64,000 nucleotides of DNA from contig NC_133473.1 of NCBI RefSeq assembly GCF_025370935.1, forward strand, positions 8,376,659 to 8,440,658, given 5' to 3'. This DNA comes from Choristoneura fumiferana (taxonomy: Eukaryota > Arthropoda > Insecta > Lepidoptera > Tortricidae). Every line of letters starts with the position of its first letter. Position 1 is the stretch's first letter. This document shows positions 23,807-35,725 of the stretch, one piece after another. The notes under the pieces are model-generated. The model was given only the letters and a program-made list of their open reading frames with translations. It was not told where the DNA came from and ran no database searches. The translations under genes and the position numbers were made by a program.

Positions 23807-25267
23807 ATCTACCTATCTACAGAAGTGTGCTACATTATAAGTCTACTGTCGAATCGATAAAAATATTATATGGATCATCCTAGAAAACTTCAGGTACCCA
23901 ATTGTCAGGTATCTACCTATCTATGGACCTGTACCAAAAATCTCGAACGACGCAATCCTGTCATTGTCGCTTAAAACCAGTCTTGAATTTTGATGACGTA
24001 ATGACGTCGTAAGAAAATGTACTTTACAGAAAAGATTTCTAAGTGCCCAGCACAGTTAGTAACATCTTAAAAAATAATAATCGGGAGATTTTCACAATGG
24101 CACGTTCACTGACCTTTTTAGATCTGTGAAGCGATACTGCAATGTATATATAATTTGGTATAAGGAAAACCACTCAATAGCTATCGGAAAGATTAAAAAA
24201 CTTTAGTAGTTTTTAGCCAAATCCGTAGACGAGACGTGCAAAAAACCAATGTCGGCGGAATGGAGTAAAATAATTGTTCGAATGAAATTCTGGTAAGTCA
24301 TTGTCCGTGGATAGACGTGCGCGTGGCCACTGTTCTTGCTTCAATTGCTTCGAGACGGTTGGGAACGGAACTCGTGCCTGATAATAAGCCTTATGAGCAG
24401 GAAAATAGGGTCTGTAATGTAGATTGTCAATTGTATTAGGTGCAAGGAATGGTCGGAGCGACGCCGAGACGCTCGTCGCTGTCAGGGCGACAAATTGCTT
24501 TGTTTATGGGTGTTTATTGAATTGTGTCCTACGGCGGCTGGAAGGAAGTCTGCCAAGGGCTTGCTTCATGCCGCATGCCTCACTCATATGGAAACTCTGT
24601 CGCTCCGTAGCTGTGCTACTCGAATCGAAAGCGGAACAAATTGACATGCATAAAGAGCGTGTAGGTTACTTGATGCGGTTTTTGAAATAGAGCAGTACTA
24701 TTGGGCCTAAAATCGAAAGTTCCAAAACTATACTAAAACAGCAAAGCAGCAATGAGTACCCAATAGTATTATTAGTTTTTCAACATGGTCTAATTTTAGT
24801 GACGTAGAAGCTTTTAACTTAGGTACCTACATCAAAACTTCGAATACCTAGATTTTTATAAAGAAATGACGTCAAACAAAGGTAAGTTGATCTACTTTTT
24901 CCGACTGATATTCTATTGCGAATATTTATGACGCCTAGATACTAAAGAACATTTAAAATTATTTGACTTGCAGGTATAATAACTTGAATAATGAATTTAT
25001 AGGTAGCGTATAGTATGTTAAAGCTGGCCCTTGCTCGGGGCCAGCGATACGATCTGAATCCACAAAGGTGACTTTAAACGGCTGCTCAGGAATTTTTATC
25101 AGTTTATATATGGCCAAATTTTATTATAAATGCACTAATGATATGATAATAATATTATGAAACAAGTTTTGATTATTATTGTTGTTTGCAATGTACGTTT
25201 GAAAGATAATGGGTACAGAAATATCGTGAACAATTTGTTCAATTTCTATTGTCAATTTTCTAGACTA
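23807..25267. other. No gene or repeat recognised
   Basis: Unique AT-rich sequence with a slightly GC-richer part at 24290-24640. The 88-codon open frame near 24424 shows no known motif and is not called. Confidence 0.5.
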
Positions 25268-25450
25268 TTATTTAAGCCACCCTAACTTGGGCACACTTAA
25301 TTATGTATGTCCCTGTTGATGTGATTGTAATACAAAAGAAATCAAAAAGAATAATAGTCACATCACCAAGACCTAGACAACCCGGTGTTCATATTAGTTG
25401 GCTGAAAGTGTCTACAGGATTGTCAGATTCTATTGAAATGGAGTTTACTT
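25268..25450 (+). repeat. ~175-bp dispersed repeat, copy 1
   Basis: Shares order and sequence with 35030-35210 in the same orientation: tgggcacacttaattatgta, tatgtccctgttg, gaataatagtcacatcac, cccggtgttcatatta, gtgtctacaggattgtcaga. The 60-codon open frame here is interrupted by stops in the other copy, so the shared sequence is probably not protein-coding. No terminal repeats noticed; class unknown. Confidence 0.75.
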
Positions 25451-25672
25451 CTTATGGCATAGGTAGGTACCTACTTAGCACTTAGTCCTTTGCACTTGGT
25501 AGATTAAAAGAGATGTATAAATAGCGCAAATTGCGTCAGTACACATTTCAGAGCTTCATATCTGTTTCGATGCATCTGATGATGACTTTTTTTTTAATTG
25601 CCCACCCCATAAGAACACGACATGAATAGTTACACTGTTTTGTTAGTCTTAGTTGCTGTACAATATAAGTGT

Positions 25673-25787
25673 GGAAATAAATAAGGTAAACGAGCATGTA
25701 GAACACTTGATGGTGGAATGAGTACCTATCACCAGTACCACCATTCATGTCCATAGACACCCGCAACCCGCAACGCAACAAAATTGA
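25673..25787 (+). repeat. 'AAACGAGCATG' dispersed repeat fragment
   Basis: Reads aaataaggtaaacgagcatg, cacttgatggtgg, tatcaccagtacc, atgtccatagacacccgc. Same family as 6100-6200 and 7595-7690. Truncated, non-coding here. Confidence 0.65.
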
Positions 25788-27490
25788 TCTCTACGATATT
25801 GGAGATAAATTGTGTTGCAATTTATCTCTTATATTGTAGAGTTGTCATAAGGTTACTAATCAGGTAGTTTTTGCTGTCTATGAATTTTATTTCAAAAATC
25901 CACAAGCAGTATTAGGGCTCTGATATATATGACTATTAGAAAACGATCGTCTTAAAACGGCTAAAACTGTCACAGCCTGACAGCCAACGAAAAACTTACC
26001 TAATTTTACTATTGAAGAGGCAAAGAAACACTACCTCCGGGATAAGTAGTAACAAATTTAGTGTCTACCTACCTGCATGAGACAATAACAACAAAATATC
26101 AATTTCATATAACAATTTATTCAATTCGTAAACGTAGCTCCTTTCGAAGCGAAGGACTAATCATACTTTAATTATAAGGCGCCCGCGTTATGGCGACGCA
26201 GTGTTGCCAGCACAAAAATAATAAAGACAATAATTTAATGAATCTTAGGCTAAGTATATATCTTTGCAGACACGCTTAGATGGTAAATTTAACATCTGTC
26301 TATCTATTTATTAACTAAGTATAATATAAATATAGGAATTCCTTCTTGAATGGCTGTGTAAGTAAATAGTAGGGTAAAGTACCAATCGTGAGCGCAGCGA
26401 GGAAACAATATTTTCTGCAGCGTGATACTCTCTACTTTTCATCTCCCCCTACGGGAATATACATAGATTAATATTTTTTTGGGATTTAGCTGGTAATATA
26501 TTGTATTGATTTTTTTTAAAGTCGCTACTGGACAAACTCCTTTGTTGCCATTTTTCAAACAGTGTAAAATAGGTACTATAACAAAAAAGAGCGGATGTAG
26601 TTCACGCGTTATTTTTATTTCACATACCGCATCTTAAACTTGCCAGTAACTTTATTCAAACATTATCAGAGTCCAATCTCTTTGGTGTTGTCGCAGAACA
26701 CCAATAATTCATGTTCCGAATTAAAATCCCTCTGTGAAAACTTCTTGGAAAAATATTAAACATCATCTCTCTATCTTTCTATGCAAGATAAATTTGGGCA
26801 ATGCCAAAACATTGGTAAATTGGCAACACCGGTGAGAAGTCTAATTTAGTTTCGGGCACGCTCAGCCCGCGGGCGGCGCGGGCGCAGGCGATTCCCACCG
26901 GCTGTCGACGCCCTAAACGTTTAGGATTGATGCTAATTTCAGTGTCACGTCACGGCCTAAATAACACGTTTAATGCTTGCAAACACGCGACAATTTCCAT
27001 TGCATTGGTCGTACAGATTTGGAGTGAAAATGTTTGTTTTGCGATTTGCGATGCGTAAGTTATCTTATTGCTGGTTTAAAAATAAAACTCTACTATTCTC
27101 TCTACTCTACTCTCTATTGTCGAAACCTACGACTATCTAAAGGTACCTACACGTCTGTTTAAGACCTCGTAAATAATTTGAAAGAGATATGTAGTTAGTT
27201 AGACACACAAATGTTATAAACTAACAGCAGTAGTTCATTAGGTACTAGTTTAGGTCGTAGAGTTCACATAGTACCTACATTACTAGAAATTCTCATAACA
27301 TGATGGTTATCATTGCCTCATAATAAGTAATCGTATATTTGTGAAGACAACTATGCAGCTTTTAACCTTGGGCTTGGCTGATAGCATGGATGATGATGAT
27401 CTCACGTGATCTCTCTTTAGGCCACGAACAAAGCGAGGAATGCCATACACACTACTAGATGCGAACAAGGCCTTGGATCACTTTTAACGT
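25788..27490. other. No gene; unique with a GC-rich patch
   Basis: Nothing recognisable apart from a GC-rich patch near 26855-26905 (cgcgggcggcgcgggcgcag) within AT-rich DNA. No supported coding or RNA gene. Confidence 0.5.
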
Positions 27491-27918
27491 CAATGAGGGC
27501 TATCGCGAATGAATTCGCCGCTAGAGGCGCTAGTGTAGCGTGAGGTCTCCAAAATGTCAAATCTCATAGTTTTTGGGTGAGCTATGCGGGTTTATTTATA
27601 ATTAGACTTTTTTTGTGAATATTTTGCATTACCTGAAATTAATAATGGTAATTATGCGTTACGGGGCAATGAATGTCTGTGTTTTGACACAGTTTTGTCT
27701 TTTGGAAACTTTTGTCCTCCCTTTTTTTCCGAACAAAACGGGACTAACCAACACTGTGGTTGCTGGATATTTTTATGGTACGGTTTTAAGGTGTTTTAAA
27801 TATGATTTTAATCTAAACTTTGTTTTAACGCCCGTAATAACAGACTCTGAAAGCCACACTTAAAAACCTCACGCAACAGTGCGCCATCTAGTGAGACAAA
27901 AAACGATAGCCCTCATTG
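27491..27918. mobile_element. 428-bp TIR element, ends CAATGAGGGCTATCG
   Basis: The left end CAATGAGGGCTATCG is exactly mirrored at the right (CGATAGCCCTCATTG). The subterminal parts also pair loosely (gaggcgctagtgtagcgtga with cacgcaacagtgcgccatc). The interior contains an 82-codon open frame without any transposase motif, so I call it non-autonomous. No direct repeat is apparent at the edges. It lies 33 bp from another MITE. Confidence 0.7.
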
Positions 27919-27950
27919 AAATAGATTCTAGTCTATGGTGTAGACCCTGG

Positions 27951-28076
27951 CCCTATACTACGAAGTGCAAAACTCGAACGTTGTATCTTGCCGTCCCGCT
28001 GACGCTTATATTATTTAATACGAGAATGAGAGGGACGGTACGATACGAACGATTTTCGATTTTCGTAGTAGCCCTC
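27951..28076. mobile_element. CAGGGCTACTACG palindromic MITE, diverged copy
   Basis: The left part ccctatactacgaagtgcaa and the right part cgattttcgtagtagccctc form the inverted ends. The centre has the family words gacgcttatattatttaata and gagagggacggtacgatacg. More diverged than the 34 kb copies, with altered left terminus. Confidence 0.75.
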
Positions 28077-28328
28077 CTGATTAATATGACTAAGCAAAGC
28101 TACTTAGCGTATTCTGCGTGCATGTTTCAACGTACGTCTACAAATAACGTAGGTAAGTACGTACCTCAAGCAAGATTCAAATTCGCACCATAAAAAAAAT
28201 GTTTGCGAGTTTAAATTGAAATTGTTTAAGGGTTTAATGATTTTATGTTACCTACTCGTATTTACTAAATGTTTCTATGTGTATCCTTGAAGGCGAGTCT
28301 CGCTATTTTACAACATACATTTGTATGT

Positions 28329-29504
28329 GTGGTGGAGGTTAGATACATATTTGAATATCGAAAATTAAAATAACTGCGGTTAAAATATCGATTGTATCAC
28401 AATATCGAAAGTTGTTAAACCTATGGTTAAAATGTCTAAGATTGAAATGTCGAGTGATTAAAATATCGAATGATTAAAAATGTCGATAACCATTATATAT
28501 CTAAGTTATAAATGTCAACATATTTGAATATCGAAAATTAAAATTAAAAAATTCAAAATTGTTTATTACAGGCATTAGGATGGAAAATTACAAAATAGGT
28601 ATACATGTGACGCCCTGATAGGGCACGGCAATACAAGTAATCAGAGGGTGCTTATTATAATTGGAATGTATTTAACATGCATGGAAAAAGAAAAAAAGAT
28701 AAACGTATAGGTATAATTACATACACACATGAGACACATTTTAAGTTTTAGCCACATATGAACTCGATTCCTCGATTCGATTACTCGATTTTGTCGTCGA
28801 AGAACTCATCCAGGCTATAGAAGCATTTATTAATTAGGATTTTTTAAAATTGGTTATTAAACGCTACAGTACTATAAATGTCTTTTAATAAATTCGATAA
28901 ATGATTGTAAATTTTTATTGTCATGTAGGGAGGGTTTGATTTTACTATTTTTAATTTGGAAAATGGCAGTTTGATAATATTTTTATTGCGGTTAATTAAA
29001 ATATCGAATGTATAAAATCTGTTTTATTTATTGCTCCTTTATCTTAATGAAATTTACTATACATAATCTAGTAATTTCTCGTTGTTGTGGTCACAGTTCT
29101 AACCTAACCGGATCAAATACATATTTTCGGTAATTCATCATTTTACCGAAATATCTATAAAGTTCAATAGGTTAGGTTAGTATTACGTCAAGGCGCGAAA
29201 CGCCTCAACTGCGCGGAATAGGAGCTCCGCCGTCCTCCCTGTCACGTAATATAATAGTTCACACATAGGGTATTCGATACTCTGTACTTTGATATTTATA
29301 TCTTTCGATACCACTTTTGTAGATAAATAGATTTTCGATATATATTAGACGTAGGTTATCTAACCAATCGACAATATAAACTTTCGTTATTTTAATTTTC
29401 GATATTTCGATACAGTCAACATTTTAATTTTCAATATTTAGAACATAGACATTTTACCCGTAGGTATTTTAATTTTCGAAATTCAAATATGTAACCGTGG
29501 TGGA
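28329..29504. mobile_element. 1,160-bp TIR element with 8-bp TSD and ATCGA arrays
   Basis: A perfect 8-bp direct repeat GTGGTGGA (28329-28336, 29497-29504) flanks an element 28337-29496 with inverted ends: GGTTAGATACATATTTGAAT at the left and, in complement, GGTTACATATTTGAATTTCG at the right, both running into cgaaaattaaaat. Inside each end are degenerate ~17-bp units such as ggttaaaatatcgattg and attaaaatatcgaatg, densest over the first ~190 bp and last ~200 bp. The interior has no long open frame and contains short palindromic parts (aggttaggttag). An 8-bp TSD is found in hAT, P and Merlin groups, but the termini do not decide between them. Confidence 0.8.
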
Positions 29505-32500
29505 TTAGTCGCGCGCCGCCAGCCCGCGGGAAGAGGCCGCGCGGCTCATCGCTGGCCCCAAGTCGTGACAGCCGTTTGTTAAACTAATGGCGTACAAAAA
29601 GAACACCGCCTTCCATTAGCCCCGTCCAAGTGTGCTGTTGCCTCAAGCAATTTGCACGCGCCAAAACAATTTGTTTTATGCCTATTGTATTAGTTTTTAT
29701 TTCCGGCTAGATACTGCGTTGACGCTCCGATGCCGATCTGTCAACTCTTAGAACGTTTTCGACGACATCGTTTCGCTTGTCGTGCCTATTAAGTTAGAAT
29801 CGGACACCCGAATAGTTAGTTGCTATGCTATCTACATACGTAAAAAACTTTGTAGGTATAGTTGGGAAAGAAGTTAAATATTTATCGCTCTGAATAACGG
29901 TATTGCGTGCGCAATACGCTTCGTTTTGCTTTGCATTGGACAACGATTAGCTCGCTCCCGAACTGTACCCCTTGAGAGATTATAACTACAGCTGTGTTCT
30001 TTATACCTAAGTCAGCGTATATACAAAGCGCTCGGATTGTCATAATAATTCAACTGAATTCTCCGAAAAGTTATCAGTTAAAAAAGACAAATTTAGTGAA
30101 TAGAACGTAGAGTCGTAGAACCAGTCGGGTGTCTGCGCGTGATCCCAGGCAGGCCACACTTTTTTGCTGTCTTTACAGTCAATTATCAAATGAAACACTC
30201 ATGTAATTGACGTTCGTGATCAATTTGGCGGGTACCTAGCGACTAATAAGATGTAGTTGAGTTCACGATGAAGTAATTAGCGAAGTGAGCCCATATGTGC
30301 CTTGCGGGGGTCGCGGGTTCCGCACATGGAGCCCACGCGACACGGCGCGTCGAAAAAACGTCGCCGCGATAAAAAGCAGGCCCTGAGCGGCGTGAGAACT
30401 CCGACACGTGGCCGTCGCGAGCTCATTCATACATTTGATTCATAAATTGTATGCACGCTCTAAGCGTCTAAGTGTGCACCCCTGCGCTCACGCGCCGCCC
30501 GCGCCTGTGTGCTAGGTAACATGAGACCTGGAATTCATTCAACTCACATCTACTCTCATAAACAAAAGAATTTGAATAAAATGTACCTGCCATTGTTTCG
30601 TGCTGTAACATTAAGTGAACCATACTTTTCATGACTCTATTGCTGTGACTCTTGGTGAATGCCAATAGGTATAAGAAAACCATGCCTACGTACAAATGAA
30701 AGGTACCTAGCATTGGATATTTACAGATGTTAGGGGTAACATTTTTACAGTTTAGGTATGTATGTATGTAAACAAAACACTTGCACACAACAGTTTAAAA
30801 ACTGCATATTTTATTGTAGTAAACAGATGAGTAGGTAGTACAGAGGCGATGTTTTCCCTGAGGATGGATAGCTTCCAGCTACGCTGCTTATGTGTCTGGT
30901 ACGTACCTATGCACTACTTACATACTCGTAGGCAGGCATATAACCAAAGGTTTTCCACTAGGCAGATGTTATTTTGGGCGAGCTTTATCTTCACAGCGAG
31001 TAACAAAGGTTCGGATACCCACAGGAGTATACGGTGCGTAAACCCGTCCTTATCAATTCACGATTAAGATTGGAGGAACACGCACCTTTTTATAGAGCTT
31101 ATTGCCGCTTTAAAAGAAGATCGTTAAGAAAAAAGGAATGCTATCCAAGTAAAGCCAGGCCGCTGTAGCGGGCGGCGTTTATGGTTATTTGTGTGGGGAA
31201 TGCAATCTTTCGCGGGTGATCGGCGCGGGCGGCGGCGCCCCGCTCGCTATAAATCAGGGCCAATTGAGGTCGGCCCGGACGCGAGTTATTTTTTAAATTG
31301 CGTGCACAATATTATGTGTTTAGGTATAATATGATAATTGCGGCGGCGAGAGGCGCCGTAAGCCGACACCGACTATGGGATTACAGAGCGGCCGCCCGCT
31401 GCCCGCCGCCGGCCGCTCTCCGCCGCGCCTCATCACGCCTTGTTACCTCCGCGCCGTCTGCGCCGACACACCTAAAATCAGCCCATAATAGACATGCGGG
31501 TACCCAGTACCATGCCTCATACGCTTTCGAAAGCAAGGGTTTGCAAATTAACCAATGCGGGCCGGGAACTAATTAACAACCGTTTTTACTTTTTACCTCG
31601 GCGTGCAATACGAAGGAATCGCACTCAAAAAACTTCCGACAATTAGACACGGTCTTACTAAAATTATGATAACAAAGCTATTATAACAAGTATGAAGAAT
31701 GTTTCGATGTTGGAAATTAACATACACAATATTTTTTGTCGCCGCTTTAGAGGTGGGCCGCGGACAGGTACATGCTGAGGGTGCAGAATTCCTTGAATGG
31801 ACGCGGCTGGTGGCGGGCACATATGCACCCACTCTCAACGTAACAAGCTTCAAATTTGTTTGTACACATGCATATCAAAAGAGAAGGATCTGTTACGGCG
31901 TTAGTAAAGTTAGAAAGGATTCTTTGTCAGTGGCATTAGGAGCAGAATGGCTTGCAGTGGGCGAGGTGAGAAGGTCGGCGAGTTGCTATCAATCAGCAAG
32001 GCGCCATTGAGGGTTGGCTGGGCTCGTGAGAAACCGTAAACACTTACCCGCTTTATCTGATAGTTTTTTTCGCTCAGCAGCGGGTCCAGTCAATTAATGG
32101 ATTGCGCCGTTACTTGTTTTATTTGGTATGGACGGATGCTGCTTAGCATTCGAAGAGACTAATTTATTTAGAAAAGGTTTGACAGGTAAGGCATTAGGAT
32201 GATGCAGAACACCCGCACTACGGAATGTTTCCTAGTATCCTATCATTAATTAATATATTAAAATCTTCATGTAAATGAAGAAAATAGTATGTCATTATGT
32301 CAACCAACCCAGTTGACATGGGCGGACACCATGAAGATAAATATCTAACTATTAATTTCAGTTATTCTTTCACTAGGCAAATATTACCTAGGGGTTGGCG
32401 TTGTAAAGCATCGGTCGACTACGTCGACTGCCATTGAGTAAACTGCCTTCGTATGCTTTCTTTATTTTCAGTGATAACTAATCCAATCCTCGAATACCAG

Positions 32501-33894
32501 AAACCCGATTGACCTGTTCATGCATTTCATTGTTTTGTAAGACCGTGAGGTTCTAAGCGTTTTGGAATTGGAGGCAAATATTTGTCGGGGTTGTGGTCTG
32601 GGCGGTCTCTGTGCCACATGTGCTTACAAAAAACTGTGTGCTGTGAGCAGTGCGACTGTTGACAGTGCGCATAGCTGCAGCAAAGCACCCGCCGACCACC
32701 CCCGCTGCCGCGCCCGCGCACTCGCCCTCGCCGCAGCGCGGCCGCAACCCAAACAAACCGGCCACATTCAGACACCTACTCCAGTTAGCTCTCACATTCA
32801 CAATTTTTTCCAAAGGCCACAAAATTAACCCTTCGAACTAATTGGTGTCGCGCCGACTATTTACGTTTCACGAAATATCAAGCTGCCGCTGGTAATTCAG
32901 GGACACCCACGCAGCTCGTGAGACGCGCCTTATCTGAAGGAAGCCGCTCTTATTTAATAAATATTTAATTTAGTCGGAAAAAGCTAGAGAGGCGGCGTGA
33001 GACGAGCCGGCACATTCAGCCGCAATCGTTACGCCGTGTAAACTGTAAATCTGATTAGATACCATACCTGCCCTGGGAACCGACAACAAATTAAATAGTC
33101 GCCCGCATTTTCCGGTGTTCTACTTTATTGTGTTAATTTATTTACATACTCTCATCAAGTTTGTGTGGTGTCGTGGCATCATAATGATGCCTGCATTTGG
33201 CCAGCATTAAAACCGTCAGGTTATTTTTTTCTGGGGAATGAAGACCTTTGAAGATTCTGTTTATTTAAGAGTAACTGCCAAACTCCGTTAAAAGCAATAA
33301 CGTAAAAAAACATTTCAGTTATTTCATATTTTAAATGTATATTTCTATATAAAATAGCAAAAATATTACAAATTCTCTATTACTCAAAAAACTAACTAGA
33401 TAATTACAAGAACGAAGGAAAAAAAATGACACTTGACAGTTTACAAAAACTGAAAAAACTTCCTTAATTTCGCTTAGCTTTCTAAAAAGTTCACAAAAAA
33501 ATTAAAATAATGACATGTTTATTAAAAGTAAGTATATTTCTTAGGAACAGTCAACGAATATACTTGAAATCTCTATCTGTAAAACCTCAAATTATACAGA
33601 AAAATCGTTCTTTGTTTGGGGGTGAAACAAGGGATAAAGTTTTGTACGGGAAATTGAAACAGCTGAAGCTACTGTTACTGTAACGTATGCTTTACAACGA
33701 GGGACTAATAAGTCAATATATACCTACTCGAGGTCCTTAGTTAGAAATTTCAGTGAGGGTGGCTAAAAAAGTCCAGGGGAGGGGTGTTTAGTCGTATAAA
33801 TGGTTTTTAAACTTAAGATGAAAACTGTATAGTATACTGTATATATAGTCTGTGTACTTTTCACTTCAGCTGCGAGAAAATAAACAAGTATTGA
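29505..33894. other. 4.4 kb unique, repeat-poor, GC-patchy; no gene called
   Basis: Compared with its surroundings this stretch has few repeats. GC-rich patches are at about 29508-29560, 30290-30420, 31195-31290, 31380-31470 and 32655-32760. Open frames here (up to 106 codons) have no known motifs. A TATA-like ctataaat sits at about 31247-31254 beside a GC-rich patch, but no transcript can be argued. It could be regulatory or intronic DNA of a neighbouring gene; that is inference only. Confidence 0.55.
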
Positions 33895-34185
33895 ACCAAA
33901 GGCCCAAGCTCGATGGTTGGACGACGTCGAGCAGGACAGCAGGGCTACTACGAAACTCGAAACTCGAAGTTCGTGTCGTGCGGTCCCTCTGACACTTATA
34001 CTATTTAATACGAGAACTAGAGGGACGGTACGATACGAACTTCGAGTTTCGAGTATCGTAGTAGCCCTGCAGATCTTGGGGGTGAAAAGTTGCGAGAAGG
34101 AAAGCCACGAATAGACCAGACTGGATTTACTTGATCAGGCTAAGATGCGCCAGGTCACGCCTGTGATGCCTCAGATGATGATGGT
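33895..34185 (+). mobile_element. LINE C-terminal relic interrupted by a MITE
   Basis: Before the MITE the plus strand reads PKARWLDDVEQD, and after it QILGVKS then relics of the K-A-Q-x-R region and a cctcagatgatgatgg tail. The two halves belong together as the end of an RTE-like reverse transcriptase. The frame downstream has a stop (gaatag). The MITE at 33940-34069 therefore inserted into an already present LINE. Confidence 0.7.
33940..34069. mobile_element. 130-bp CAGGGCTACTACG palindromic MITE, 3-bp TSD CAG
   Basis: Exactly bounded: CAGGGCTACTACGAAACTCG at the left and cgtagtagccctg at the right, with CAG directly repeated at 33937-33939 and 34070-34072. Arms of more than 50 bp pair almost fully around an AT centre (tatactatttaata). 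About 95% identical by eye to the reverse complement of the copy at 34829-34958, also 130 bp. Non-coding. Superfamily unassigned. Confidence 0.88.
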
Positions 34186-34324
34186 TAAACTACAAAATCA
34201 CAGTTCTGTAAATATCATATGAGTCTGAGAATTTTGAACACTATGCACAAAATAAACTGAAAGTTGCGCAGCTTTTGAGCCTATGACCGATTAAAAGCAC
34301 TGCGTCGCGAAAAGTGGCGATGTT

Positions 34325-34414
34325 TAGATAGTTTAATGGGGGAATTTCAATATTTAAGACACCAATTGACGTTGTTTTGTTTACATTTAGTTAAATACCT
34401 ATCCAAACCAAGTA
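34325..34414. mobile_element. Half copy of the TACTTGGTTTGGATA MITE
   Basis: Reverse complement of roughly the first 90 bp of the element at 8344-8555: tagtttaatgggggaatttc, aatatttaagacaccaa, tgacgttgttttgttta, ending atccaaaccaagta. The second half is missing. Confidence 0.75.
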
Positions 34415-34704
34415 TAGCAGGCCCGTGTTATTAGTGCACGCAGCTATTAGGAGTGCGGGTCGACGCAGCACGCTAATGCCCACTGTTTACCTAATGTGAT
34501 GTGTTGACTGCACGCGATCTATTCTCACGGCCCAACATGGGGAAAAAAGTCATTCTCAAATTTTTTAAACGTAATAGACACAATGTCTCTACATAAACAG
34601 CGGTTAAATTTCACCAAAAAACAGAAGCGCGTATTGTATGGAAAGGATTAACGTCTAGGATACATTTATCAACGTATCGAATAAAATAATATGTTCTTAC
34701 TAGG

Positions 34705-34967
34705 TACAGTCAGCAACAAATACATATATATACATTTGAAGTGCCAAATACAGGACTTTATTGCCTGAACATTAAGGTCGTATATACATATTTTTTTCAC
34801 TTTGGCTGTATCCATATCTTTGTTGCTGCAGGGCTACTACGAAACTCGAAACTCGAAGTTCGTATCGTACCGTCCCTTTCGCTCTCATATTAAATAGTAT
34901 AAGTGTCAGAGGGACGGCACGACACGAACTTCGAGTTTCGAGTTTCGTAGTAGCCCTGCTGACTGTA
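34705..34967. mobile_element. TACAGTCAGCAACAAA MITE hosting a nested MITE
   Basis: The outer element has perfect 16-bp ends, TACAGTCAGCAACAAA and TTTGTTGCTGACTGTA, once the inner insertion 34829-34958 (plus one CTG) is removed. The net length is then about 130 bp. The inner element entered the right terminal repeat itself, between tttgttgctg and actgta. Non-coding. Confidence 0.85.
34829..34958. mobile_element. 130-bp CAGGGCTACTACG palindromic MITE, 3-bp TSD CTG
   Basis: Bounded by CTG at 34826-34828 and 34959-34961. The arms cagggctactacgaaactcg and cgagtttcgtagtagccctg pair almost throughout. Relative to 33940-34069 it lies in the opposite orientation and is nearly identical in sequence, suggesting both inserted at similar times. 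Confidence 0.88.
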
Positions 34968-35029
34968 CGTGTTACAAAGTGTATTATGTATAAAGTACAA
35001 TTCAATAGAATCTGTCAACTTTCTACATA

Positions 35030-35210
35030 TTTAAGACACCCTATCGTGGGCACACTTGATTATATATGTCCCTGTTGTTGCAATTATCATCTAAAAGGAA
35101 TCAAAAAAGAATAATAGTCACATCACAAAGCCTTAGGCAGCCCGGTGTTTATATTAGTAGGCTGGAAGTGTCTACAGAATTGTCAGATTCTATTTAATTG
35201 GAGTTTAAGT
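35030..35210 (+). repeat. ~175-bp dispersed repeat, copy 2
   Basis: Counterpart of 25268-25450: tgggcacacttgattatata, tatgtccctgttgttg, gaataatagtcacatcac, cccggtgtttatattag, gtgtctacagaattgtcaga. Roughly four-fifths identical by eye. Reading frames are broken by stops. Confidence 0.75.
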
Positions 35211-35430
35211 ATATGGCAAGTGGAAAAGTAATGCATTTGTATTTCCGTAATTTAGAGACGGAATTTCAAATTAATTTATATCTGATAATTTTAGGAATTC
35301 ATTTCACCATTTAATTGTAGTAAGTAAATCTTTGATGTTTGGGTGATAGCCACGACTGTGGTTTAAATGTATGTTTATGAATAACTCTAATATAAGATTT
35401 TGCTAAGAATTTGATTTTTAATAGGTATAA

Positions 35431-35725
35431 GCTTTTTTGCTATCTGTACTTTTTGTCGACTTTACTTGCATTATCACCCAAACTACATTTGCATACCAAG
35501 ATTCAAGTCGATGCCACTAACCGTTGAAGAGTTCCATCGAGCGGAGACGATCCTTGCCGGACTACCAGGATGTCTCTACCAAATTATTGTATTGTCACGA
35601 CGCAATTTACATAACTACCCCAAATTTCAAGTCAATTCGACTACTGGAAAATGGTCAAATTTAACTTGCAAGATTTGATGACAAACATGGGACAGGTGAA
35701 ACTAAATAAAAGCTTGTAAAAAAAG
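35431..35725. repeat. 'CTGTACTTTTTGT' dispersed repeat, copy 1
   Basis: Shares with 37080-37320 the ordered words aagcttttttgct, ctgtactttttgt, gactttacttgc, accaagattcaagtcga, ccactgaaa/ctactggaaaatgggtca, aatttaacttgcaagatttg, and a right end with ataaaagcttgtaaaa. Non-coding, family not identified. Short open frames across it are incidental. Confidence 0.7.

Noticed and set aside
31247..31254. TATA-box promoter (ctataaat beside a GC-rich patch)
   Set aside because: Such words are frequent in AT-rich DNA and no initiator, downstream element or coding exon follows.
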